Part shown: positions 20,607 through 27,121 of the stretch, piece after piece
Numbering within the stretch: the first letter of the stretch is position 1
How the letters are laid out: each line of letters starts with the position of its first letter
DNA from: Oscillospiraceae bacterium
GTDB lineage: Bacteria > Bacillota_A > Clostridia > Oscillospirales > Oscillospiraceae
Length of the DNA: 27,121 nucleotides
Direction of reading: 5' to 3'
NCBI GenBank assembly: GCA_017505505.1
Contig: JAFVPA010000023.1
Coordinates: 1 to 27,121, forward strand
Made by a program: the position numbers and the translations under genes
Notes under the pieces: model-generated
Databases searched by the model: none
Told to the model about the DNA's origin: nothing
The model's input: only the letters and a program-made list of their open reading frames with translations

Positions 20607-22028
20607 TTACAGATTATAATACTTCTCAAACTCAGCAGGATGGGGGATCTTGCTCAGTTCGGCGCATTCAGCCCGCTTGGCCTTGATGAAGTTATTCAGC
20701 AGGATCTCGGGGAAGACGCCGCCGGCGGTCAGGTAGTCGTGGTCGGCTTCCAGAGCATCCAGAGCAGCCTCCAGAGAGGTGGGCAGGCCCTTCAGCTTCT
20801 TCTTCTCTTCCTCGGGCAGGTTGTACAGGTTCATGTCGTAGGGGCCCCAGCCGTTTTCGTGGGGATCGATCTGGTTCTTGATGCCGTCCAGACCGGCCAT
20901 CAGGATGGCAGCGTAGCAGAAATAGGGGTTGCAGGTGGCATCGGGGTTCCGCAGCTCAAACCGGCGCAGATTGGGAGTCTTGGCATAGGCAGGAATACGG
21001 ATAACAGCGGAGCGGTTGGAGGTGGCATAGCCAACGGTAACGGGAGCCTCGAAGCCGGGCACCAGCCGCTTGAAGGAGTTGGTGGAGGGATTGGTCAGGG
21101 CGCACAGGGATGCAATGTGCTTCAGCAGGCCGCCCATGAACCAGTGGGCTTCCTTGCTCAGATGGCTGTAGCCGTTGTCATCGGAGAACACAGGCTCGCC
21201 GTCCTTCAGCAGCAGCATGTGGACATGCATACCGTTACCAGCCTCGCCATAGACGGGCTTGGGCATCAGGGTGGCGCTGTAGCCATGCTTCAGGGCGGTG
21301 TTGCGGATGATATACTTGATCATCATGGAAGCGTCCGCCATCTTGGACATCTGGCCCAGCTTGGGCTCGATCTCAAACTGACCGGAAGCAGCAACCTCGG
21401 GATGATGGTACTTGATGGGGATACCGGCCTCTTCCATCAGCAGGCACATCTCGCTGCGGCACTCATAGGTGGGATCGAAGGGCTTGGCAATGTGGTAGTT
21501 CTTCTGCTTGGGGACCACCACGCCCTGGCCCTGGATACCGGAGTTCCAGTAGGACTGGTCGTGGTCCAGATTCATTCCGATGGAGAAGGGCTGCACCTCC
21601 CAGCCCACCTGGTTGAACAGGTAAAACTCAAATTCAGGCAGGATCAGCATGGTATCGGCAATGCCGGTGTCCTTCATATAGGCTTCCGCTGCCAGAACGA
21701 TGTTTCTGGGATACTGGTCCAGAGGACGGTTGTAGGGATGGTCGATGATCATGGCATTGCCGGTCATGGACAGGGTGGGCACCTGGCAGAAGGGGTCCAC
21801 AGCGGCAGTATCCAGATCGGGGATGAAGACCATGTCGCTCTTCTCCACCACGGCGTAACCATAGTTGGAAGCATCGAAGCCGATGCCGTCACGCATGATA
21901 TCCTCATTAAAATGGTTGGCAGGGATGGTCACATGGCGGTACTGGCCATTGATGTCCACCATCTTGAAATCCACCATTTTGATGTCATGTTCTTCGATCA
22001 GAGACAGGATGTCCTGAACAGTTTTCAT
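20607..22028 (-). CDS. glnA: Type I glutamine synthetase
   Basis: Makes glutamine from glutamate, ammonia and ATP as a dodecamer in the cytoplasm. The 473-aa product has the beta-grasp N domain (MVDFKMVDINGQYRHVTIP) and the catalytic domain with LPEFEFYLF, the ATP region KPVYGEAGNGMHVHMLL, and NRSAVIRIPAYAKTPNLRRFELRNPDATCNPYFCYAAILMAG. The length and the NLYNLPEEEKKK segment, with Tyr402 where GSI-beta enzymes are adenylylated, resemble GSI-beta more than the 444-aa GSI-alpha of Bacillus. ATG 22028 follows GGAGG; an in-frame ATG at 22100 overlaps the promoter and is rejected. It is a single-gene unit, divergent from cutC. It uses the glutamate made from the 2-oxoglutarate of the citrate operon nearby. 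Confidence 0.93.
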   Translation of the reverse strand: MKTVQDILSLIEEHDIKMVDFKMVDINGQYRHVTIPANHFNEDIMRDGIGFDASNYGYAVVEKSDMVFIPDLDTAAVDPFCQVPTLSMTGNAMIIDHPYNRPLDQYPRNIVLAAEAYMKDTGIADTMLILPEFEFYLFNQVGWEVQPFSIGMNLDHDQSYWNSGIQGQGVVVPKQKNYHIAKPFDPTYECRSEMCLLMEEAGIPIKYHHPEVAASGQFEIEPKLGQMSKMADASMMIKYIIRNTALKHGYSATLMPKPVYGEAGNGMHVHMLLLKDGEPVFSDDNGYSHLSKEAHWFMGGLLKHIASLCALTNPSTNSFKRLVPGFEAPVTVGYATSNRSAVIRIPAYAKTPNLRRFELRNPDATCNPYFCYAAILMAGLDGIKNQIDPHENGWGPYDMNLYNLPEEEKKKLKGLPTSLEAALDALEADHDYLTAGGVFPEILLNNFIKAKRAECAELSKIPHPAEFEKYYNL

Positions 22029-22071
22029 AGTATATTCCTCCGAGGTTCTATTTCTTAGTTCTGTCTTTAGT

Positions 22072-22100
22072 ATTATACAGAATTCCACTGCTTTAGTCAA
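22072..22100 (-). promoter_or_regulatory. Promoter of glnA
   Basis: TTGACT (22095-22100) and TATAAT (22072-22077) on the minus strand with a 17-base spacer. The -10 box is perfect. No GlnR-type or other dyad was seen over it. Confidence 0.8.
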
Positions 22101-22107
22101 CTTTCGG

Positions 22108-22136
22108 TTGCCATAAGAACGGAAATTCGTTATAAT
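22108..22136 (+). promoter_or_regulatory. Promoter of cutC
   Basis: TTGCCA (22108-22113) and TATAAT (22131-22136) with a 17-base spacer, back to back with the glnA promoter. The -35 boxes are only seven bases apart, so the two promoters may compete. Confidence 0.75.
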
Positions 22137-22165
22137 AAAATAAAAAAATCCGGGAGGTACCTCTT

Positions 22166-22921
22166 ATGGCAACACTACTGGAAGTCTGCGTAGATTCCTA
22201 CGCCTCGGCCATGGCCGCCGTCCGGGGTGGCGCGGACCGTCTGGAACTGTGCAGTGCCCTGGCCGTTGGCGGTCTGACCCCCTCTGCGGCACTGCTGCGG
22301 CAGATCCGCCGGGTAAGTTCTATCCCCATCCGCTGCCTGATGCGTCCCCGGGGCGGTGATTTTCTCTATACCCCGGAAGAAATTGAACAGATGGCCATGG
22401 AAATCAGGGAGCTGCACCTGGCAGGCGCTGACGGCTTCGTGATCGGCTGTCTCACCGCTGATGGCAGCTTGGATAGAGAGGCTATGAAGCCCCTGCTGGA
22501 AGCCGCCAGCGGTGCATGGCTGACGCTTCACCGCTGCATCGACGTTTCCCGGGATCCGGTGCAAACCTACCGGGATGCCGCAGAAATGGGCATCGATACG
22601 GTGCTGACCAGCGGAGCCGCCGGAAATTGTGTGGCAGGCATGGAAACCATCCGTACTTTGCTGGCGCTCCGGGAAGAAGCGCAGGGGCCGGAGGTTCTCA
22701 TTGGTGCCGGTGTCAGCGCCAATGTCATTGAACGGTTCCGCAGAGAATGTCCCGCCGCCCGGGCCTTCCACATGAGCGGCAAAACGGAGATTGAAAGCGG
22801 CATGCGTTTCCGCAGAGAGGGCGTCCCCATGGGTCTGCCCGGACTGGACGAATGGCATATCCAGCAGACCGATGAAGCCGCCGTCCGGGCCGCCCGGGAG
22901 GTTCTTGATTTCCTATGCTAA
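22166..22921 (+). CDS. cutC: CutC family protein (copper homeostasis)
   Basis: A 251-aa TIM-barrel protein of the CutC family, long linked to copper tolerance, although its biochemical role in bacteria is not settled. Family hallmarks are LEVCVDSYASAMAAVRGGADRLELCSALAVGGLTPS at the start, IRCLMRPRGGDFLYTPEE, LHRCIDVSRDP and VLTSGAAGN. The length is usual. The ribosome binding site GGGAGG precedes the ATG. A strong terminator follows directly, so it is monocistronic. The neighbours give no copper-related context. Confidence 0.92.
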   Translation: MATLLEVCVDSYASAMAAVRGGADRLELCSALAVGGLTPSAALLRQIRRVSSIPIRCLMRPRGGDFLYTPEEIEQMAMEIRELHLAGADGFVIGCLTADGSLDREAMKPLLEAASGAWLTLHRCIDVSRDPVQTYRDAAEMGIDTVLTSGAAGNCVAGMETIRTLLALREEAQGPEVLIGAGVSANVIERFRRECPAARAFHMSGKTEIESGMRFRREGVPMGLPGLDEWHIQQTDEAAVRAAREVLDFLC

Positions 22922-22923
22922 AG

Positions 22924-22953
22924 AAAAAAGACATCCTTTCGGATGTCTTTTTT
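22924..22953. terminator. Bidirectional terminator between cutC and the 5'-nucleotidase gene
   Basis: AAAAAAGACATCC and its complement flank loop TTTC, giving A-runs and T-runs on both strands. It serves the two convergent genes. Confidence 0.9.
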
Positions 22954-22966
22954 CCGTATTATCCTG

Positions 22967-24862
22967 TCAGCGCGCAGCGGCCTCCATGACGATCCGTCCG
23001 GAGCCGTTGACCGTGCCGTAGTCCAGCAGCATGCCGGGGAATTTAACAGCCAGAGGAGAATTGGTGGCATCCACATTGCCGTCTTCAAAGGCCTGAATGT
23101 AATTCGCCAAAACCATGTAGTCCTCCATCACATAGTCCAGCACGTTCACCGCACCGCTGAACATGTTGAAGCCGTCGCCCAGATCCCGGAGGGTGTAGTT
23201 GTAGCCGGCCAGGTTATAGCTGGCGCTGAGATCCAGAGGCTCATACGCCTGGGTCTCCTTATTGTAGACCTGTACATCGTGGACACGGTAGCCGCCGGTG
23301 GGGCCGCCGATCCAGACACCCTTGTCGTCCATCTGGACGGAGGCGGGCCATTCGCTGTCGATCTTATAGGTGATGCCGGCAACATGGAGGAAACCACCAA
23401 TCTCTTCGCCGGTGCCAACACCCCGGGCGCCCCACTCCAGGGCATCCAGCAGCTGCTGTCCAGTGATGGTCTGCAGGCAGGCCACGTTGCCGAAGGTATG
23501 GATAGATTTTGCAGTCTTGTAGGTCAGCTCTCCGGTGACGGCCTTGTTGCGGACACCGCCGCCATTCATAATGGCAACATCCACATCCAGGCCCATGTCA
23601 TCAAACAGATAGTACAGAGCATCCGCGCAGAAGTCGCCGGTGTTGGTCTCCTGGCTGCGGACCAGACGGTTGCCCTCAGCATCGTAGTTATCCAGAGTCA
23701 ATGCAGTATTGCCGATGGTCTGGCCCAGCTGGGTGTCGATCTCGGTCATCCAGGCATCCTTAACAGCCGCTACACCGGCATCGGAAGTCCAGGTGGTACC
23801 CAGATCGAAATCAGAAACAAATTCGTAGCCGACAACTTCGGTCACTTCCTCGCCATCCTCATCCAGAACAGCTTCCCCGTTTTCGTCCTTCACTACCTCG
23901 GTGATCTCCGTGTAATCCACGAAGCTGGTCAGGGGCAGATTACCCTCTGCAGGAATATGCATCAGGCCGATACGTCCAAAATATTCTCCTGTCTGGGTCA
24001 GGATCACCTTTCCGCCATCCTTGCCGGCAACTTCCCTGCCTTCTACAACGGAATGGGAGTGGCCGTCGATGAAAGCGGACAGTCCGGAGACATTGGCAAT
24101 GACTTCCTCCGAAGTCCAGGGCTGGGATGCGGGGTCATCACCCAGGTGGCCCAGTGCAATGACCATGGTAGCGCCCTCAGCCTTGGCAGCGTCGATGGCT
24201 GTCTGAACGTCTGCATACAGGGCAGTGCCGTCTTCACCGCCGGAGATACCGTAAATATAGCTGCCGTTTTCATCCTGGAAATAGGCAGGCGTGGATTTGG
24301 TAAAGGATTCGGGAGTCGTGATGCCCACAAAGGCGATCTTCCGTTCTCCGATCTCTACGATTTCATAGGGGGCCAGCACAGTGTCCCCCTTCACCCCGTT
24401 TTCCTCATGGAAAAAGTTGCAGGAAACATAGGGGAATTCCGCCCATTCGATGGCATTCATGCAGCCTTCCATGCCATAGTCAAACTCATGATTGCCCAGC
24501 GTGGCCAGATCATAGCCAGCCGCGTTCATCAGCTTGATGATGGTCTCGCCCTTATCCATGGAGCCATAAGCGGTGCCCTGAATGGCATCGCCTGCATCCA
24601 CCAGCAGCACATTTCCATACGTTTCTTCCAGAGCGGACTTCAGTCCGGCCAGAACGTCATAACTGATGGGGCCGTCGATGTAGGTGTGGATATCATTGGT
24701 GTAGAGAATGACAACATCCTCCGCTGCAGCCACAGCCGCAGTCTCCGCAGCAGGTGCTTCCATAGCGGACGGCGCTGTGGTCTCAGCCGGTGCAGGCGTG
24801 CCGCAGCCCACCAGAGACAGGCACAAAGCCAGTGCCAGCAGCAAAGACAGATACTTACGCAT
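22967..24862 (-). CDS. 5'-nucleotidase/2',3'-cyclic phosphodiesterase-type lipoprotein
   Basis: An exported metallophosphoesterase of 631 aa of the UshA/5'-nucleotidase family, which releases phosphate or nucleosides from nucleotides outside the cell. The signal peptide ends in lipobox LSLVGC. The metal-binding N domain shows LYTNDIHTYIDG, DAGDAIQGT, LGNHEFDYG, LGHLGDDP and DGHSHS. The C-terminal 5'-nucleotidase domain shows NTGDFCADAL and MNGGGVRNKAVTGELTY. An acidic stretch (DENGEAVLDEDGEEV) inserts between the domains. ATG 24862 follows AGGAGG; the in-frame ATG at 24898 lies within the promoter. The gene is alone and has an inverted repeat over its -10 box, suggesting regulation. Exact substrate (AMP, UDP-sugar, other) cannot be told. 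Confidence 0.9.
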   Translation of the reverse strand: MRKYLSLLLALALCLSLVGCGTPAPAETTAPSAMEAPAAETAAVAAAEDVVILYTNDIHTYIDGPISYDVLAGLKSALEETYGNVLLVDAGDAIQGTAYGSMDKGETIIKLMNAAGYDLATLGNHEFDYGMEGCMNAIEWAEFPYVSCNFFHEENGVKGDTVLAPYEIVEIGERKIAFVGITTPESFTKSTPAYFQDENGSYIYGISGGEDGTALYADVQTAIDAAKAEGATMVIALGHLGDDPASQPWTSEEVIANVSGLSAFIDGHSHSVVEGREVAGKDGGKVILTQTGEYFGRIGLMHIPAEGNLPLTSFVDYTEITEVVKDENGEAVLDEDGEEVTEVVGYEFVSDFDLGTTWTSDAGVAAVKDAWMTEIDTQLGQTIGNTALTLDNYDAEGNRLVRSQETNTGDFCADALYYLFDDMGLDVDVAIMNGGGVRNKAVTGELTYKTAKSIHTFGNVACLQTITGQQLLDALEWGARGVGTGEEIGGFLHVAGITYKIDSEWPASVQMDDKGVWIGGPTGGYRVHDVQVYNKETQAYEPLDLSASYNLAGYNYTLRDLGDGFNMFSGAVNVLDYVMEDYMVLANYIQAFEDGNVDATNSPLAVKFPGMLLDYGTVNGSGRIVMEAAAR

Positions 24863-24896
24863 AATGCATTTCCTCCTTTTTTCTTTATGCTTTTTC

Positions 24897-24928
24897 ATTA
24901 TACCATCTCAGGAGGGAAAATGGTATAA
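24897..24928 (-). promoter_or_regulatory. -10 box inside an inverted repeat before the 5'-nucleotidase gene
   Basis: On the minus strand, TATAAT (24897-24902) is 34 bases upstream of the ATG. It is part of the inverted repeat TTATACCAT-N13-ATGGTATAA (24898-24928). No good -35 box is found at the expected spacing, so an activator or repressor binding the dyad is likely. The regulator is unknown. Confidence 0.5.
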
Positions 24929-24997
24929 CCGAATTACAAATTTTGGGAAATTATTACGCAGCCGACAATAACTGTATGGTTTAAAACAGCTTTTTCG

Positions 24998-26290
24998 TTA
25001 GCCTTCTTCATAGTTCAAACGGAACAGAAATTCACCGTCTTGCCATGAAATGCGGTAAATCACGTACTGCTGTCCCTTTTCATACCGCTTCTTTAAACCT
25101 TCCGGAAGTGGAAAAATGCCCTTCTTATCCCGGTGCAGCTGATGCTCAAAAATTTCTATTTGGCTGTCACAGTGGTATTCTTCCCATACCGTTAATTGGG
25201 TAACCGCGTCATCATCCAACAAAATCGCCCCCGTTCCAGGCTCCTCAATCGTAAACGGGAAAAGCGATTCCATACGCTCCGGGATCAGCTTTTCGCTGTA
25301 CCATTTCAGCAGTACCGAGTGCTGGCTATCCTCCTGGGTGATTTGAAAGGAAATCTTATCCACCGGTGACAGTTTAACACTCCATAATGTAGAATAACGG
25401 GAATACTCCGCTGTGGAATTGTCGATCCGGTATTCCAGCGTGATAACACTTTCGGAGGCCTTTGATGCGGAGAGAATGACCCGGCCTACAGGATCGTTGG
25501 TTGGAATCAGTTTCCAGGTCTGCATCGGATCCCCCGAACCGGATTCCATCTTTGTAAACTGTCCAATGGCCGTATGGTCAATGATCAGCGTCTTCCCATC
25601 CCCATCCAGTGTGATCTTGGATGGCGGTTCCACCGTTTCGTCCTGATATAGGACCGCTTCTACCCGGTAATCCTTTCCCCAAATATTCTGCTTCTGTGTA
25701 ATTCCGTGTTCCATGATTGTGGGTAAATGTGCCGACACGGTAACAAAGATGGGTACGCCAAAATAAAGCCCAGTCACCAGCAAAAACGCCAGCCGTGTCT
25801 GAAAGCAGACACCGTAGCTGTAAAGAAGGAAAATGCCAAAGAGAATATACTCAAACGTAAACCCGCTGACAACTTCCTCCCGCGGAACAAACAGGCCGAT
25901 CAGATCCGGTACAAAAAACACCAGCCAGAAAAAGAGGCCAATCGCCAGTTCACTTTTCTTTCCATTGGATAATTTCCACCGGCATACGAGCACCAGCAGG
26001 AGCAGGACCATACCCAAAAGCTTCGCCATCTCCCCTGCCGCGCCCCACCCCCAGTGCGTCAGCAGCATACTGGACGGCAGCAGCAGAACCGCGGCAACAA
26101 ACAGGCTGTTCCACAGCTTACCCGTAAACTCCGCTGCGTCCTTCACATGTTCCTTCATATGGGAATCTTCCTTCAGCAGTTCGTCCAGAGAGACCTCATA
26201 AAGATCACTCAGCTTTAAAACGCTGCCAATGTCCGGATATGTTTTCCCTTTCTCCCAACTGGCAATGGTCTGCCGGGAATTTGGCAGCAC
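24998..26290 (-). CDS. N-terminally truncated XRE-type helix-turn-helix membrane protein
   Basis: The reading frame keeps only the back half of an XRE DNA-binding domain, SRQTIASWEKGKTYPDIG...LSDLYEVSLDELLKED. Helices 1 and 2, normally before SRQTI, are missing. About five membrane segments follow (residues about 100-230 of the open frame), then an extracytoplasmic C-terminal region of about 220 residues that I do not recognise. I give the GTG at 26290 as start only to mark recognisable sequence; it has no proper ribosome binding site. ATG 26158, with AAGGAA upstream, would make a membrane protein without any DNA-binding part. A fragment ALRTAGL, like an XRE helix 1, occurs in another frame at about 26310-26330, which hints at a frameshift. 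Probably a decayed or frameshifted regulator. Confidence 0.6.
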   Translation of the reverse strand: MLPNSRQTIASWEKGKTYPDIGSVLKLSDLYEVSLDELLKEDSHMKEHVKDAAEFTGKLWNSLFVAAVLLLPSSMLLTHWGWGAAGEMAKLLGMVLLLLVLVCRWKLSNGKKSELAIGLFFWLVFFVPDLIGLFVPREEVVSGFTFEYILFGIFLLYSYGVCFQTRLAFLLVTGLYFGVPIFVTVSAHLPTIMEHGITQKQNIWGKDYRVEAVLYQDETVEPPSKITLDGDGKTLIIDHTAIGQFTKMESGSGDPMQTWKLIPTNDPVGRVILSASKASESVITLEYRIDNSTAEYSRYSTLWSVKLSPVDKISFQITQEDSQHSVLLKWYSEKLIPERMESLFPFTIEEPGTGAILLDDDAVTQLTVWEEYHCDSQIEIFEHQLHRDKKGIFPLPEGLKKRYEKGQQYVIYRISWQDGEFLFRLNYEEG

Positions 26291-26360
26291 GCCCTCCGAG
26301 TTTTTAAAGTCCTGCCGTGCGAAGCGCCCATACAGGATCGACCTTACCAAGGAGGAACAC

Positions 26361-27121
26361 ATGACCGTAACACATAAAAAAGCCGCCCAGATTCTAAAAT
26401 ACTGGAATCTGGAGGGGGAAACCATTACCGATATCTACTATGAGGGAACCGGCAGCAAAAATGACAGCGCCTGCTATGTGGGCGAAGAATTCGTGCTGAA
26501 ATACACTGCCAACCTGGGCAAATTGAAGAACCACATTGAGGTTTCCAAGGCCATTAAAAGTATCGGCTTGTTGTCTGCATCTCCGGTGACGACCATAGCC
26601 GGGCAGGGGTATATTCAGGACGGCGAGTTGTACTTCTATGTGACCCAGCGGATCAAAGGCATGCAGATGGTTTACCACTGTTTCAGTGACGGCGATGCCC
26701 GGTTCGTGGGCGAGATCATCGGGCAGCTCCATCTGGCACTGAGCAAAATCGAAGATTGCGTCAGAGAAGCTGACCTTTTAGCAACCGTCAGGGATTGGGC
26801 ACTACCGAACGCAAAGGAGGATCTTGGTCTTACCGATGCTTTCTGCAAGGAATATTTAGACAGTTTTGCAGCATTGCATCCAAAGCTGCCCCGGCAGATC
26901 ATTCACCGTGATCCCAACCCCAGCAATATCATCTGCAACCAGGATCAGTGGGGCTTCATCGACTTTGACCTGGCAGAACAGAATGCCCGAATTTACGACC
27001 CCTGCTATGCGTCAACAGCAGTATTGTCCGAGAGCTTTGGCAAGGACAACGAGCTGTGGCTGGAGGTCTATCGCAATATCATCTGCGGCTATGACAGCGT
27101 GGCACATCTGACGGATGTTGA
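26361..27121 (+). CDS. Aminoglycoside phosphotransferase-family protein (partial, runs off the window)
   Basis: An open frame of 253 codons with no stop before the window end. It starts at ATG 26361, eight bases after AAGGAGG. The product has the APH kinase fold: N lobe with EEFVLKYTA (ATP-binding lysine), and the catalytic loop IHRDPNPSNII (near residue 182), followed by the metal-binding GFIDFDLAEQNARIYDP. Such proteins phosphorylate small hydroxylated molecules; only some confer aminoglycoside resistance. HRDPNPSN with Pro at the usual Leu/Phe site, and lack of resistance-gene context, point to a housekeeping or small-molecule kinase such as a homoserine or choline kinase relative. It is divergent from the truncated XRE gene, 70 bases away. 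The C-terminal end is not seen. Confidence 0.8.
   Translation, partial: MTVTHKKAAQILKYWNLEGETITDIYYEGTGSKNDSACYVGEEFVLKYTANLGKLKNHIEVSKAIKSIGLLSASPVTTIAGQGYIQDGELYFYVTQRIKGMQMVYHCFSDGDARFVGEIIGQLHLALSKIEDCVREADLLATVRDWALPNAKEDLGLTDAFCKEYLDSFAALHPKLPRQIIHRDPNPSNIICNQDQWGFIDFDLAEQNARIYDPCYASTAVLSESFGKDNELWLEVYRNIICGYDSVAHLTDV

Noticed and set aside
22943..24928. A 661-codon open frame on the plus strand
   Set aside because: Antisense to the 5'-nucleotidase gene. Its translation has the Gly/His/Gln-rich composition of a shadow frame and no domain, while the opposite strand has clear motifs and a lipobox.
26361..27121. Aminoglycoside resistance gene
   Set aside because: Only the general APH kinase motifs are present. 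The family is broad and the sequence does not match a resistance enzyme that I recognise.

Overview
The window looks like chromosomal DNA of a GC-rich, low-oxygen member of the Clostridia, most like the Oscillospiraceae/Ruminococcaceae group of gut Bacillota. This is inferred from four things: HPr kinase and T-box regulation (Bacillota traits), strong TTGACA/TATAAT promoters and AGGAGG ribosome binding sites, a Re-citrate synthase gene (an enzyme of anaerobes), and many short palindromic repeats between genes. No rRNA, tRNA, CRISPR array, transposase or phage gene is visible. Most of the window is ordinary core metabolism. The unusual content is in the intergenic repeats and the regulatory RNA.

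Layout. 1-2931 (+): hprK, an RluA-type pseudouridine synthase and a peptidase E-like protein. 2932-3945: a tandem duplication carrying two palindromic elements and a gene-tail fragment, a YbaK-type deacylase gene (-), then a third palindromic element. 3946-4917 (+): a D-2-hydroxyacid dehydrogenase, followed by a different inverted-repeat element. 5054-10123 (-): a tightly coupled operon of Re-citrate synthase, GntR regulator, aconitase and isocitrate dehydrogenase, which together make 2-oxoglutarate for glutamate. 10326-12225 (-): two lipoproteins, one a VanX-like D-Ala-D-Ala dipeptidase, separated by a fourth palindromic element. 12236-14628: a LysR regulator (-) divergent from an alanine/sodium symporter (+). 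14769-17161 (-): an ECF sigma factor and a membrane-anchored partner with four similar extracellular repeats.

17306-20463 (-): an ATPase, permease and lipoprotein ABC importer of the TrpXYZ-like family, preceded by a T-box leader. The leader reads best as phenylalanine-specific and carries a second, stem I-less expression platform. 20607-22028 (-): glutamine synthetase, divergent from cutC (+). 22967-24862 (-): a 5'-nucleotidase lipoprotein. 24998-26290 (-): an XRE-type regulator/membrane protein missing the front of its DNA-binding domain, divergent from an aminoglycoside-phosphotransferase-like gene that runs off the end (26361-27121, +).

The most notable signal is a family of small elements bounded by GTAGGG and CCCTAC. 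Each is made of two inverted hairpin arms that start with GTAG, the architecture called REPIN in proteobacteria. Four copies lie in the window, with stem changes that preserve pairing. One copy supplies the stop codon of the YbaK-type gene. No database search was possible, so family names rest on motifs recognised by eye.
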